Of a stretch of 36,824 bases of DNA, positions 16,521 through 24,741 are shown piece by piece. Below the pieces are notes generated by a model. It was not told the origin of the DNA, ran no database searches, and was given only the letters and a program-made list of their open reading frames with translations. Each line of letters opens with the position of its first letter. The first letter of the stretch is position 1. Both the position numbers and the translations under genes were made by a program. Source of the stretch: Phycisphaerae bacterium. Lineage in GTDB: Bacteria > Planctomycetota > Phycisphaerae > Phycisphaerales > UBA1924. The stretch covers positions 8,818 through 45,641 of the forward strand of contig BJHL01000013.1 of assembly GCA_014192545.1 (NCBI GenBank). The letters are read 5' to 3'.

Positions 16521-16560
16521 CGTGCCACCAATCCGCTGCTCTGAGCGGATCGGTGCGAGC
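16521..16560 (+). repeat. 40-bp palindromic repeat, copy 1
   Basis: Begins CGTGCCACC and ends CGGTGCGAGC, with the inner stem ATCCGCT / AGCGGAT around the loop GCTCTG. Copies 2 and 3 are at 32991-33030 and 36596-36635 (the latter inverted). Confidence 0.85.
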
Positions 16561-16763
16561 CGCGCAAACTCGCGCGGTCGGCACGTGTTCGAGTTGCGCG
16601 GCCAGTTATCGACGCGATAACGAGGTGAATGGTCGCTGGAGCGGCGTGATCTGTCATGTTGCGGGCGTGATCTGTGACAGATCATGTGTGATTGGACCTT
16701 GTTGGGAAGGCATGGCGGGAAAGGCATCGTGGGCGGCGTGGCGGTCAGCGTCGGCTGCTTTGC

Positions 16764-16860
16764 CATCGCGAAGCGATGCACGATGCATAGCCGGGGGTTG
16801 AGCGGAGCGAAACCCCCGGGATGCGCGAGATGACGCGCGCGCACCGCGTAGCGGTGCCGG
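16764..16860 (-). repeat. Composite three-hairpin element, copy 1 (inverted)
   Basis: Read on the minus strand: hairpin GCACCGC-TAC-GCGGTGC, then hairpin CCGGGGGTT / AACCCCCGG with an 11-base loop, then CATCGC-TTC-GCGATG. It is the reverse complement of the element at 16881-16976 and separated from it by 20 bases, so the two form a large inverted repeat. Confidence 0.85.
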
Positions 16861-16880
16861 TGAGCGCAGGGCGGGATCAA

Positions 16881-16976
16881 CCTGCACCGCTGCGCGGTGC
16901 ATCTGTGCGCGATCCATCGTCCGGGAGTTTCGCTGCGCTCAACCCCCGGCTATTGAACATCGTCGCTTCGCGACGC
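16881..16976 (+). repeat. Composite three-hairpin element, copy 2
   Basis: Hairpins TGCACCGC-TGC-GCGGTGCA (16883-16901), CCGGGAGTT...AACCCCCGG (16921-16949, one mismatch) and CGTCGC-TTC-GCGACG (16961-16975). The order and spacing match copy 1 and copy 3 (36407-36503). Confidence 0.85.
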
Positions 16977-17234
16977 AAGGCACTCGCTTCGTGAAGTCGG
17001 TGGTGTAGCTTGACCCGAATGCCCCTTGCCCAGTTCCCAATGCCTGCTGTTGCCCCTTCGCTCCCTCGCCTCTGCTCTGCGCTTTCTGCGGGCTCTGTGT
17101 TGAACTTGCCTTTGGCTTTTCTGTCTTTGCGAACGGGCTGAAAGCCCGTTCCACTGGGGGGAAGGTGGTTTTCGCTTTGGGGCACGATTTGGGAAGTCGT
17201 GTTACGCGGCTGGGCTAGCCGAGTAAACTCGTTC

Positions 17235-18104
17235 ATGCGGCGAACGCTTTTGCTTGTCAATCCGGAGAAACCTGCGGCGGCTCATGCGGCGGCGGAGGTT
17301 CGGCGTGTGGTGCAGCAGCATGGGGTGTTGCTGGGCGAGTTGCCGGCGGATGGGTCGCCTTTGCCCGCTGGTATGCACGATGCGGATTTGTTTGTGGTGT
17401 TTGGGGGCGATGGGACGCTCTTGAGCCAGGCGCGGCGGTGCGCGAGCCCGAAGGGGGCGATGCTTGGGGTGAACTTGGGGCGGCTTGGGTTTTTGGCGGC
17501 GTTTGATGTGGCGACGGCGATGCAGCACGCGGCGGAGTTGTTCAGTGATAAGCATCCGCTGCCGATTCGCACGTACAACTTGCTGCGGATTAGCGTGGTT
17601 GATAAAGCGGGCGTGACCAAGTTCACGTCCATTGCGCTCAATGATGCGGTGGTGACGTCGGGGCCGCCTTACCGGTTGATTACGTTGACGCTGAGCGTGG
17701 ATGGGCATGCGGGTCCCGTGATTCGCGGAGATGGCTTGATTGTGGCGAGTCCGGTGGGCAGTACGGCGTACAACCTTTCGGCGGGCGGGCCGCTACTTGA
17801 TCCGACGCTGGATGCGTTTGCGATTACGCCGATTGCGGCCCAGTCGCTGAGCTTTCGGCCTGTGGTGGTGAGCGGGAGCAGCAGCATTTCGATCGTGGCG
17901 GAGCGTGTGAACGATGCGGAGGCGGGCGCGGGGACGACGCTGGTGCTGGATGGGCAGACGCACACGCCTATTCGCACGGGTGATCACATTACGATTACGA
18001 AGCACGATCACGGCGTGAACTTTGTGCATAACGAGGCGAGCGATTGGTGGGCGCGGATCATCGGGCGGCTGCGGTGGGCGGATACGCCGCGGCTGGGGAG
18101 CTGA
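17235..18104 (+). CDS. nadK: NAD kinase
   Basis: Phosphorylates NAD to NADP. The protein has 289 residues from ATG 17235; an in-frame start at 17199 adds 12 residues without support. Motifs: GGDGTLL (57-63) with the catalytic Asp, LGRLGFLAAF (81-90), LNDAVV (135-140) and GDGLIVASPVGSTAYNLSAG (165-184), all standard for the family. Its last codons are followed directly by the ATG of the TPR gene, and GGGGAG in its 3' end serves as that gene's SD, so the two are likely translated in a coupled way. Confidence 0.96.
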   Translation: MRRTLLLVNPEKPAAAHAAAEVRRVVQQHGVLLGELPADGSPLPAGMHDADLFVVFGGDGTLLSQARRCASPKGAMLGVNLGRLGFLAAFDVATAMQHAAELFSDKHPLPIRTYNLLRISVVDKAGVTKFTSIALNDAVVTSGPPYRLITLTLSVDGHAGPVIRGDGLIVASPVGSTAYNLSAGGPLLDPTLDAFAITPIAAQSLSFRPVVVSGSSSISIVAERVNDAEAGAGTTLVLDGQTHTPIRTGDHITITKHDHGVNFVHNEASDWWARIIGRLRWADTPRLGS

Positions 18105-19316
18105 ATGCGGGTCGTGAACGGCGATGCAAAGGGGCACTATCCTGCACGCATGACGCGAAGCTGCTTGAGCAGGTTTGGGATTGATTGCGCGATGGCGATT
18201 GCCGCGGCGGTAGCGATGTGCGCTGGGAGCGAGAGCAGTGCGTTTGCGCAGGTGAAGATTGTGGATGAGCCGGCGGGGGCGGCGGCGGGCTCGGGAACGG
18301 TTGCGGCTCCGCAGCCGGTGCGGGCGGCGAGTGCGCCGCGCACGTTGAATGTTGATGAGCAGGCGATGCTGGAGGCGCGGCGGCTGTTGGCGAGCTTGCA
18401 AGCGTCGCGCGCGGAAGATGTGCTGGATGCGTGGCTGGAGCGCAACGCGGGTGGGCAGTCGCCGCAGGTGCCGGAGGCGTATTACTTGCGGGGGAATGCG
18501 AAGTTGGCGCAGGATGATGAGTTTGAAGCGTTGTATGACTACGAAGAGGTCATCAAGAACTATCCGGCGAGCGAGTTTTTTGTGACGAGCCTGGAGCGCG
18601 AGCTTGATGTGGCGAAGTTGTATTTTGGTGGGCGGAGAAAGCCGGGCTTGTGGGGCATTCGGATGGATGATGGCACAGGCGTGGCTGAGGAAATTGTGCT
18701 GCGGATCAATGAGCGCATGCCTGGGAGCAAACTTGCAGAGCGAGCGCTGATGACGATGGCGGACCATTATGCGAGCAAGCGGGATTTGCCGATGGCGGTA
18801 GAGACGTATGACACGTTTGTGAAGTTGTATCCGCGCAGCGAGTTGCGGCAGAAAGCGATGCAGCGGCGGACGTATGCGACGGTTGCGCAGTTCAAGGGGC
18901 CGGCGTATGACTCGAGTATTCTGACGGATGCGTCGATTCAGATTGAGAATTTTCAACTTGAGTATCCGGGTGTGGCTCAGGAGGCGGGACTGACGGATGG
19001 GTTGCAGGCAAGGCTGGATGAATCGCGGGCGGCGAGCATGCTGAACACAGCGCAGTGGTATTTGCGGCGTGATGATCCGGTGTCGGCGCGGATTACGCTG
19101 GTTCGGCTGGTGAAGCGGCATCCGAAGACGGCGAGTGCGCAGGAGGCGCTCACGCTGATTGCGACGATTGATGAGAAGCACCCGGCGATTGCGGGTGATG
19201 CGCAGCCGCTGACGCCGGCGGCGAAGGAAGAGGCGAAGGAAGAGGCGAAGCAAGAAAGCAAGCCCATCACCACGCCCGCATCCAGCGAGGGCGAGCAGGA
19301 GAAGCCGAGCACGTGA
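18105..19316 (+). CDS. Exported TPR protein, BamD-like
   Basis: The protein has 403 residues. The start ATG 18105 touches the nadK stop and has GGGAG four bases upstream; an internal ATG at 18150 would give a more compact signal peptide (MTRSCLSRFG..., AFA-Q) but lacks a well-placed SD. After the signal sequence come several tetratricopeptide-like helical pairs (AEDVLDAWLERN, YYLRGNAKLAQDDEFEAL, AERALMTMADHYASKRD, ETYDTFVKLYPRSELRQKA, AQEALTLIATID). The helical pairs resemble BamD/YfiO, the outer-membrane protein assembly lipoprotein, but no lipobox is evident. The C-terminus is a low-complexity KEEAKEEAKQESK tail. The adjacent LptE-like gene supports an outer-membrane assembly role (inference). 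Confidence 0.75.
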   Translation: MRVVNGDAKGHYPARMTRSCLSRFGIDCAMAIAAAVAMCAGSESSAFAQVKIVDEPAGAAAGSGTVAAPQPVRAASAPRTLNVDEQAMLEARRLLASLQASRAEDVLDAWLERNAGGQSPQVPEAYYLRGNAKLAQDDEFEALYDYEEVIKNYPASEFFVTSLERELDVAKLYFGGRRKPGLWGIRMDDGTGVAEEIVLRINERMPGSKLAERALMTMADHYASKRDLPMAVETYDTFVKLYPRSELRQKAMQRRTYATVAQFKGPAYDSSILTDASIQIENFQLEYPGVAQEAGLTDGLQARLDESRAASMLNTAQWYLRRDDPVSARITLVRLVKRHPKTASAQEALTLIATIDEKHPAIAGDAQPLTPAAKEEAKEEAKQESKPITTPASSEGEQEKPST

Positions 19317-19864
19317 GCATGCGTTGTCAAAACATTGTTCGTCGTGCTGCGGTAGCAGGGGTGCTGGGTGCGCTGGCATCGATGGCGATGCTGAGTGCAT
19401 GCGCCAGTGATCCGCGCGCGGGGTATGCGCCGACGTCGACGTTTGACTCGACGGTGTCGTCGGTGAGTGTGCCGATGTTTCGCAATACGACGGCGACTCC
19501 GGGCATTGAGCAGACGCTGACTGACGCGGTGATCAAGCAGATTCAGGCGAACACGCCCATGCGCGTGGTGCAGTCGGGGCAGGCGGCGAGCACGCTTTCA
19601 GCTGTGATTACCGAAGTGCGGATGCGGCGGATTTCTGCGAACAACGTGACGGGGCTGGTGCAGGAACTTGCGGTGCAGATCACGGTTGATTTTGAGTGGC
19701 GCGATAATCGCTCGGGCGAGGTGTTGAAGGCTCGACGGAATTTCTCGGCGGCGGATAGTTTTGTGCCCAGCCGACCATCGGGCGAACGGCTAGAACTGGG
19801 CGAAAACGCGGCGGCGCAGCGGCTGGCGCGAGATATGGTGAATGAACTGCGCGGGGCGTGGTAG
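19313..19864 (+). CDS. lptE: LptE-family lipoprotein (LPS-assembly)
   Basis: The protein has 183 residues from GTG 19313, which overlaps the previous stop (GTGA); an ATG at 19319 is an alternative. The signal sequence ends in a lipobox LSAC (C30). The mature part has the LptE pattern: GYAPTSTFDSTVSSVSVPMF, then RNTTATPGIEQTLTDAVIKQI, then a variable strand, then VQITVDFEWRDNRSGEVL and a helical C-terminus. LptE plugs the LptD barrel that delivers lipopolysaccharide to the outer leaflet (family knowledge). Together with the BamD-like TPR gene before it, this is an outer-membrane biogenesis cluster. The gene symbol is by family resemblance. Confidence 0.8.
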   Translation: MSMRCQNIVRRAAVAGVLGALASMAMLSACASDPRAGYAPTSTFDSTVSSVSVPMFRNTTATPGIEQTLTDAVIKQIQANTPMRVVQSGQAASTLSAVITEVRMRRISANNVTGLVQELAVQITVDFEWRDNRSGEVLKARRNFSAADSFVPSRPSGERLELGENAAAQRLARDMVNELRGAW

Positions 19865-19918
19865 TTTGTGTTGGAGTAGGTGCATCCAGCGGCTTGACGT
19901 GTCGATTACCATGATGCA

Positions 19919-22351
19919 ATGACACGTCGCACGAATATCGCGTTGGCTTTGATGAGTGTTGCAGGTGTTGCTTCGTCGGCACATGCGACGTGGTCGATCA
20001 TTTTGATTGATACGCGCACGCGCGAGGTGGGGATTGCAAGCGCGACGTGTTTGACGGGTTTTGATTTGCGGCAGGGCTCGCCGGTTGTGGTGACGGGTGT
20101 TGGTGCGGCGGCGGCGCAGTCGTTTGTTGAATCGACGCTGGTGACGCGGACGTTTATTCGTGATCGGCTGCTCGAAGGTGTGAACCCGGCGGACATCATT
20201 GCGGGGTTGCCGAGTGTTGATCCCAACCACCAGCGACGGCAGTATGGGATTGCGGACGCGGCGGGTCGTTCGACGACGTTTACGGGGAGTTTTGCGGGGC
20301 AGTGGGCGGGCGGGGTGAATGGGCAGTTCAGTTACACGTACGCGGGCAGCACGGGCACGATCAGTTACGCGATTCAAGGCAACGTGCTGACGGGCGAGTC
20401 GGTGATTACGGCGGCGCTTGATGCGGCTCGCAATACGCCCGGCGATTTGCCGACAAGATTGATGGCGGCGATGGAAGCAGCGCGATCGCAAGGTGGTGAC
20501 GGGCGATGCAGTTGCAGTCCGGAGACGCCCACTGGGTGTGGTGCGCCGCCAGCGGACTTCACGACCAGCGCGCAGATTGGGTATGTGATTGTGGCGCGGC
20601 TTGGCGATACGGATCGCTGCGGGGGCGTGTATCCGGCGGGAGCGACTGGCGAGATTGCAATCGGCGATTTTGTGGGCGATGCGGCGATTGATGTTGCGGT
20701 GACGGATCAGACAGGAAGCCTGCGCGTGTACGAGAACTCGCGCGGGCGGCGGAATGCGTTGCCTGCGTTTACGAAGGGTGCGCCCAGTTTGGCGACGGGG
20801 ACGTTGTTGGCGATTGCCTCAAATCCGCGAGCGATTGCGGCTGGCAACTTGCTGGGTGATGCGAGGCAGGATTTGCTGATTGGGCGGGCGTTTGACAACT
20901 TGCCGCTTTCGATTGTGCGGACGTCGATTGGTGGACAGTTTGATGCGCCGTTTGACTTTGGCAATTTCCCGGCGGTGCGCAAGGTGTTGACGGTTGATGT
21001 GAATCGCGATGGGTTTCAAGACATTGCGACGCTGACGAGCAACGGGATTTTGCGAATCGAACGCAACGAGGGGCTTTTCACGCAGCGGGCTGCGGTCACG
21101 TTCAGCCAGCAGCCGGTGGATATGACGATTCTCGATGTTGATGGCGATGGGGATCAGGACTTTGCGGTGGCGCTTGCTCCGGTGGGCGAAGTGGTGATTG
21201 TTGAGAACCAGAGCACGATTGAATTTGTGCAATTGGTTTCGCGACCTGCAATCACGTTGGCGGGACCGGCGCGGGCGATTGCTGCCGGGAACTTTGATAA
21301 CGATGGCGACACGGATCTGGCGGTTGCGATCAACAACACGGCGAGCGTGTTTCAGTACATTCGCAATGACGCGGGCACGCTGATGGTGCGGCCAGCGGTT
21401 GCGGCGCGGGCGACGCCAATTGCGATTACAGCAGGCGATGTGACTGGCGATGGAATAACAGATTTGCTCGTTGGCGGCAACGGTGTGCTAGCTGTGCATC
21501 GCGGAGCGGCGGCGAGTGCGAACGGCGTTGTGTTCACCGGCGCGAGCAATCTTCGCACCGGCGGCATCGCTGGGAGCCCGACGCAGATGGCAACGCTTGA
21601 TGCGGACGGCGATGGCGATCTTGATATCGCAACGCGTGATTCGCAGGGGTTTGTGACGATTTTGGAGAATCGTGGTCCGAATGCTGGACAGCTTTTTGGC
21701 ACGGCCGGAACGTGGGTGACGACGAGCGGGTGTGCGGAGGGTGATTATTTTCTTTCGCTGAATGTCGCGAATGTGCCCACGACGGCGCCGGATGTGGTGC
21801 CGATTCTGCGGCAACAGTTTGATGCGTGGCGGAGCAATTTAACAAGCAAAGTTGACGGCGTGCAGAGCGTGGTGAGTGTGCCTTCGCTGACGACAGCATC
21901 GCCCGCGCGATACATGTTCATCACGCTGCGCGATTGGGAGGCGCAAGTGGTGACGACTCCTGTCACGGTGACGATTGACCGCACAGGTGCGGCGGGAGCG
22001 TTTGTGCTTGGTGCAGTTGAGCAGGTGGAGCCGGGGACGTATCGCGTTTTGATTACGCCGGGGACGGTGCCTGTTGTTGAGCAGCTTCGCATCAGCGTGC
22101 AAGCGGCGGGTGGACGTTCGGTTGTGTTGATGCCACTGCCGACGATTGCTATTGGCGCGCCGTGTGATGACATTGACTTCAACAACAATACGGTGTTCCC
22201 GGAAGATGCGGATGTGATTGACTTTTTCCGCGTGCTGGCAGGTGAGACGTGCGAGGCGTGCAACAGCATCGACTTCAATGCGAACGGCGTGTTTCCGGAG
22301 GATCAGGATGTGATTGATTTCTTCAATGTGCTTGCTGGGGGTGAGTGCTAA
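19919..22351 (+). CDS. Exported DUF1028 / FG-GAP repeat / dockerin-like protein
   Basis: The protein has 810 residues. Signal peptide 1-23 (ASSAHA-TWS). Residues about 24-200 form a DUF1028 domain (TWSIILIDTRTREVGIASAT, GVGAAAAQSF), an Ntn-hydrolase-like fold of unknown activity. A Cys-rich linker (CSCSPETPTGC) leads to about seven FG-GAP/VCBS-type repeats, each with a D-x-D/N-x-D-G-x-x-D-like calcium loop (DVNRDGFQDIATL, DVDGDGDQDFAVA, NFDNDGDTDLAVA, DADGDGDLDIATR). The last about 65 residues are two tandem copies of IDFNNNTVFPEDADVIDFF-type units, which look like dockerin/EF-hand loops and are typical of Phycisphaerae exported proteins. Likely secreted, calcium-stabilised and possibly anchored through the dockerin-like tail (inference). 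No SD seen. Confidence 0.85.
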   Translation: MTRRTNIALALMSVAGVASSAHATWSIILIDTRTREVGIASATCLTGFDLRQGSPVVVTGVGAAAAQSFVESTLVTRTFIRDRLLEGVNPADIIAGLPSVDPNHQRRQYGIADAAGRSTTFTGSFAGQWAGGVNGQFSYTYAGSTGTISYAIQGNVLTGESVITAALDAARNTPGDLPTRLMAAMEAARSQGGDGRCSCSPETPTGCGAPPADFTTSAQIGYVIVARLGDTDRCGGVYPAGATGEIAIGDFVGDAAIDVAVTDQTGSLRVYENSRGRRNALPAFTKGAPSLATGTLLAIASNPRAIAAGNLLGDARQDLLIGRAFDNLPLSIVRTSIGGQFDAPFDFGNFPAVRKVLTVDVNRDGFQDIATLTSNGILRIERNEGLFTQRAAVTFSQQPVDMTILDVDGDGDQDFAVALAPVGEVVIVENQSTIEFVQLVSRPAITLAGPARAIAAGNFDNDGDTDLAVAINNTASVFQYIRNDAGTLMVRPAVAARATPIAITAGDVTGDGITDLLVGGNGVLAVHRGAAASANGVVFTGASNLRTGGIAGSPTQMATLDADGDGDLDIATRDSQGFVTILENRGPNAGQLFGTAGTWVTTSGCAEGDYFLSLNVANVPTTAPDVVPILRQQFDAWRSNLTSKVDGVQSVVSVPSLTTASPARYMFITLRDWEAQVVTTPVTVTIDRTGAAGAFVLGAVEQVEPGTYRVLITPGTVPVVEQLRISVQAAGGRSVVLMPLPTIAIGAPCDDIDFNNNTVFPEDADVIDFFRVLAGETCEACNSIDFNANGVFPEDQDVIDFFNVLAGGEC

Positions 22352-22361
22352 CGTTGAGTTG

Positions 22362-22646
22362 GTGTCCAAACTTTCGGCAAAAATCTTCACTGCCGTGGAA
22401 TCTGGCAGATACGTTGTAAGTGATCACGCAGACAATCAAGTTCGTGAGCGTTCGATCATGGTTTGGCAGTTGCTCGAAGACTTAGAACGCAGCGAAGTGT
22501 TGAGTGAACGTCCTCAAACCAAACCGAATCCCACGATCGAACTTCAGCAGACGTTAGCAGACGGGACGCGAGTGAAATCCGTTTGGGGATACATGCACGG
22601 CATTCAAGTTGCGAAGTTGGTCACCGTACACTTCTTTGACAGGTGA
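22362..22646 (+). CDS. DUF4258-like small protein
   Basis: About 94 residues from GTG 22362; other in-frame starts are GTG 22341 and TTG 22356, and none has a good SD, so the start is uncertain. The stretch YVVSDHADNQVRERSIMVWQ matches the S-x-H-A-x-x-R-x-x-R-x-I pattern of DUF4258, a small fold related to RelE/HicA-type toxins. It ends VWGYMHGIQVAKLVTVHFFDR. The next gene starts three bases after its stop and has a good SD, so the two form a bicistron. A toxin-like role is only suggested by the fold relation. Confidence 0.65.
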   Translation: MSKLSAKIFTAVESGRYVVSDHADNQVRERSIMVWQLLEDLERSEVLSERPQTKPNPTIELQQTLADGTRVKSVWGYMHGIQVAKLVTVHFFDR

Positions 22647-22649
22647 AGT

Positions 22650-22883
22650 ATGCAGATCGCCGGGAAAAAAGTTCGACTAGTCAAGTGGATTCATGGATCG
22701 CGATGCGTCCTGCGCGTCGAGGTCGATGGTGTGATTCCTGATGCCGATCCATCCGAACCCGTTGTGTTGCCAGACAGCGTTCGTTGGCTTGATGAATTGC
22801 AACGACTGGCAGACTTGGGAGACATGGACGCACTCCAGCGGTCGGCACCAGTGGCCACGGTGTACGTGCGCAAGTCGGCGTAG
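22650..22883 (+). CDS. Small acidic protein paired with the DUF4258-like gene
   Basis: The protein has 77 residues. ATG 22650 is preceded by AGGTGA and lies three bases after the previous stop. The N-terminal half looks like a small beta hairpin region (VRLVKWIHGSRCVLRVEVDG) and the C-terminal half is a helix (SVRWLDELQRLADLGDMDAL). I do not recognise a family. It has no zinc-finger pattern such as the YgiT/MqsA domain that sometimes accompanies DUF4258 toxins, so if it is an antitoxin it is of another kind. Confidence 0.6.
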   Translation: MQIAGKKVRLVKWIHGSRCVLRVEVDGVIPDADPSEPVVLPDSVRWLDELQRLADLGDMDALQRSAPVATVYVRKSA

Positions 22884-22919
22884 TGCAACTATTACAGTTG
22901 CACGAGCGAACTCATCGAC

Positions 22920-23384
22920 ATGCCAACTGTCCGCATGCTTGAAACGTCTGTTTGGGTGCCGCGCACGCGTGAGGAACTGTTTCCGTTTTTCGCGGATGCT
23001 GCGAATCTCAACGTGCTCACGCCCCCTTGGCTTGATTTCAAGATTGTCACGCCGCTACCGATTGAGATGAAGCAGGGTGCGTTTATTGATTATCGCATCG
23101 GGCTCAAGGGTGTGCCGATGAAGTGGCGGACGCACATTGCGGCGTGGGAGCCGCCTGTACGGTTTATTGATGAGCAGATCAAGGGGCCTTACTCGCTGTG
23201 GCATCACGAGCACATCTTTCAGCCAGATCGCGGCGGGACAAACTGCATTGATCGCGTGCGATACAGCCACTGGGGCGGACCGATTGCGGAGAAGCTGCTG
23301 GTTCGACCTGATTTGGAGCGGATTTTTGCGTATCGCAAGGAGAAGATGCTCGAGTTGTTTGGTAAGCCGGTGGTGAAAGTGTGA
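22920..23384 (+). CDS. SRPBCC family protein
   Basis: The protein has 154 residues. The sequence starts with the strand ETSVWVPRTREELFPFFADAANLN. It continues with LTPPWLDFKIVTP, IDYRIGLKGVPMKWRTHI and PYSLWHHEHIFQPDRGGT, the order and words of the SRPBCC ligand-binding family often annotated as cyclase/dehydrase or cell-division inhibitor-like. The fold binds a hydrophobic ligand in a deep cavity; the ligand here is unknown. No SD is visible before ATG 22920. It stands alone, 36 bases after the small protein gene and about 50 bases before queE. Confidence 0.85.
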   Translation: MPTVRMLETSVWVPRTREELFPFFADAANLNVLTPPWLDFKIVTPLPIEMKQGAFIDYRIGLKGVPMKWRTHIAAWEPPVRFIDEQIKGPYSLWHHEHIFQPDRGGTNCIDRVRYSHWGGPIAEKLLVRPDLERIFAYRKEKMLELFGKPVVKV

Positions 23385-23433
23385 GTTGTTACGCGCACGA
23401 TGCGATCGTAACTTCGCATTCATACGCTTGTGC

Positions 23434-24141
23434 GTGTCCGACACCCTGCCCATCTCTGAAACGTTCTTCTCGATTCAAGGCGAGGGCAAGCTCACGGGCG
23501 TGCCGAGTTTTTTTGTGCGGCTGTCGGGTTGCAATCTGCGCTGCAAGTGGTGCGATACGCCTTACGCGAGTTGGAATCCGGATGGGCAGCCGCAGGATGT
23601 GCATGCATTGGCTGCGGCGGCGAAGGCCACGGGTGCGTCGCATGTTGTCATCACGGGCGGCGAGCCGTTCATCTTCAAGCGGCTGGGGCAACTGTGCGAT
23701 GCGATGAAGCAGGCGGGCATGCACATCACTATCGAGACTGCGGGGACGGTGTTCGAGCCGGTTGCGTGTGATCTCATCAGTATCAGTCCCAAACTCGCGA
23801 ACAGCACGCCTTGGGACGATTCGCGTGACCCCGGTGGTTCGTGGGCGAAGCGGCATGAAGAACGCAGGATCAATGTGGTTGCGCTCAATGCGTTATTGGC
23901 GACGTATCCCAGCAAGCAGCTCAAGTTCGTGGTACAAAGCGAGGCTGATATCGCGGAGATCGACGGCTTGCTGTCGCAACTGAGCAACTGGACGCGTGAT
24001 GATGTACTGATCATGCCGGAAGGTGTGACTTCACCGTCGCGAGAGATGCGTGCGTGGATTGCGGAGATTTGTCTGCGGCGCGGGTGGCGGTATTGTGCGA
24101 GACTTCACATTGAAATCTTCGGCAACAAGCGTGGCACGTGA
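23434..24141 (+). CDS. queE: 7-carboxy-7-deazaguanine synthase QueE
   Basis: Radical SAM enzyme that converts 6-carboxytetrahydropterin to 7-carboxy-7-deazaguanine in queuosine (or deazapurine DNA) synthesis. It is 235 residues from GTG 23434; a TTG start at 23386 would add 16 residues before the typical N-terminus ISETFFSIQGEG. The cluster motif is CNLRCKWC (C33, C37, C40), the CX3CX2C form. TGGEP follows for SAM binding, then FVVQSEADIAE and the end HIEIFGNKRGT, as usual. No queC, queD or queF is in the window, so the pathway is scattered. A deazaguanine DNA modification cassette is not supported by the neighbours. Confidence 0.94.
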   Translation: MSDTLPISETFFSIQGEGKLTGVPSFFVRLSGCNLRCKWCDTPYASWNPDGQPQDVHALAAAAKATGASHVVITGGEPFIFKRLGQLCDAMKQAGMHITIETAGTVFEPVACDLISISPKLANSTPWDDSRDPGGSWAKRHEERRINVVALNALLATYPSKQLKFVVQSEADIAEIDGLLSQLSNWTRDDVLIMPEGVTSPSREMRAWIAEICLRRGWRYCARLHIEIFGNKRGT

Positions 24142-24199
24142 CGCGTCTGATGCAATTGACGCACGCGCGGAGGTTGCGACTCGCAATGACAACTCGCAG

Positions 24200-24574
24200 T
24201 CACATAGCCCAGCGCAGTTCCTGGTCTACTTGCGGAATCACTCGGCGGATGCGTCCTGCATCAAAGTTCGCGGGCAGTTGCATCGCGAGGTGCGTGAGTA
24301 CATACTCAATCAAACTCTGCACGACGCGCGAAGGGGCAACGGTGCCGCCACACCAGTAATCGTGATCGCGCCAGCCCAGCATTACGGTGTGTTGCGTGGT
24401 CAGCGGGCCTTGCGTGACTTCGAGTTCGTAGAGCCAGCCGCCATCGACTTCTTCCTCGGCGCGCACCACCACCTGCGGCTTGGGCAGACTGGTTGATCGC
24501 GGCGAATCGTCCATAGTGGGGGTATCGTCAAGAGGCGGCAGGCTCTGGAGCCCAATTGCCGGCTCCGACATCAT
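24200..24574 (-). CDS. Small hypothetical protein
   Basis: About 124 residues from ATG 24574 (24571 is also possible; TAGG lies just upstream). Upstream in-frame GTG 24604 is less likely. The N-terminal 30 residues are low complexity (P, D, S, T rich). The rest looks like a compact domain: PQVVVRAEEEVDGGWLYELE, MLGWRDHDYWCGGTVAPSRV and a helix SLIEYVLTHLAMQ. I do not recognise a family. It is convergent with queE and divergent from the permease gene. Confidence 0.6.
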   Translation of the reverse strand: MMSEPAIGLQSLPPLDDTPTMDDSPRSTSLPKPQVVVRAEEEVDGGWLYELEVTQGPLTTQHTVMLGWRDHDYWCGGTVAPSRVVQSLIEYVLTHLAMQLPANFDAGRIRRVIPQVDQELRWAM

Positions 24575-24741
24575 CCTACCAGAAACCTCGTGCAAGCCCA
24601 ACACATTCGGAAACTATGATGAAGGTGGGAGCGAAAAAGATGACCTGGGCGGCCAACCGGCCAAAACTGCGTTCGTTACGCTTTCGACGCTTTTTCACAG
24701 GATTCGCGTTCTGTTTTCGTGGACGACCGACTCGTGGTATT

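Larger units (their letters stand above)
16421..17234. other. Repeat-rich intergenic block before nadK
   Basis: About 810 bases without a credible gene. In order it holds a tandem 8-bp repeat (16453-16508), one copy of the 40-bp palindromic repeat (16521-16560), an inverted pair of the composite three-hairpin element (16764-16860 and 16881-16976), short CT-rich words around 17021-17100, and the 9-bp palindrome GAACGGGCT-GAA-AGCCCGTTC at 17131-17151. Small open frames here have no family features and cross the hairpins. Confidence 0.8.

Noticed and set aside
17793..19400. A 535-codon minus-strand open frame opposite nadK and the TPR gene
   Set aside because: Antisense shadow rich in R, H and P; the plus-strand genes have strong family motifs.
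23434..24141. Possible deazaguanine DNA-modification (dpd) system because of queE
   Set aside because: No dpd, queC, queD or folE genes are adjacent; a normal queuosine role is simpler.
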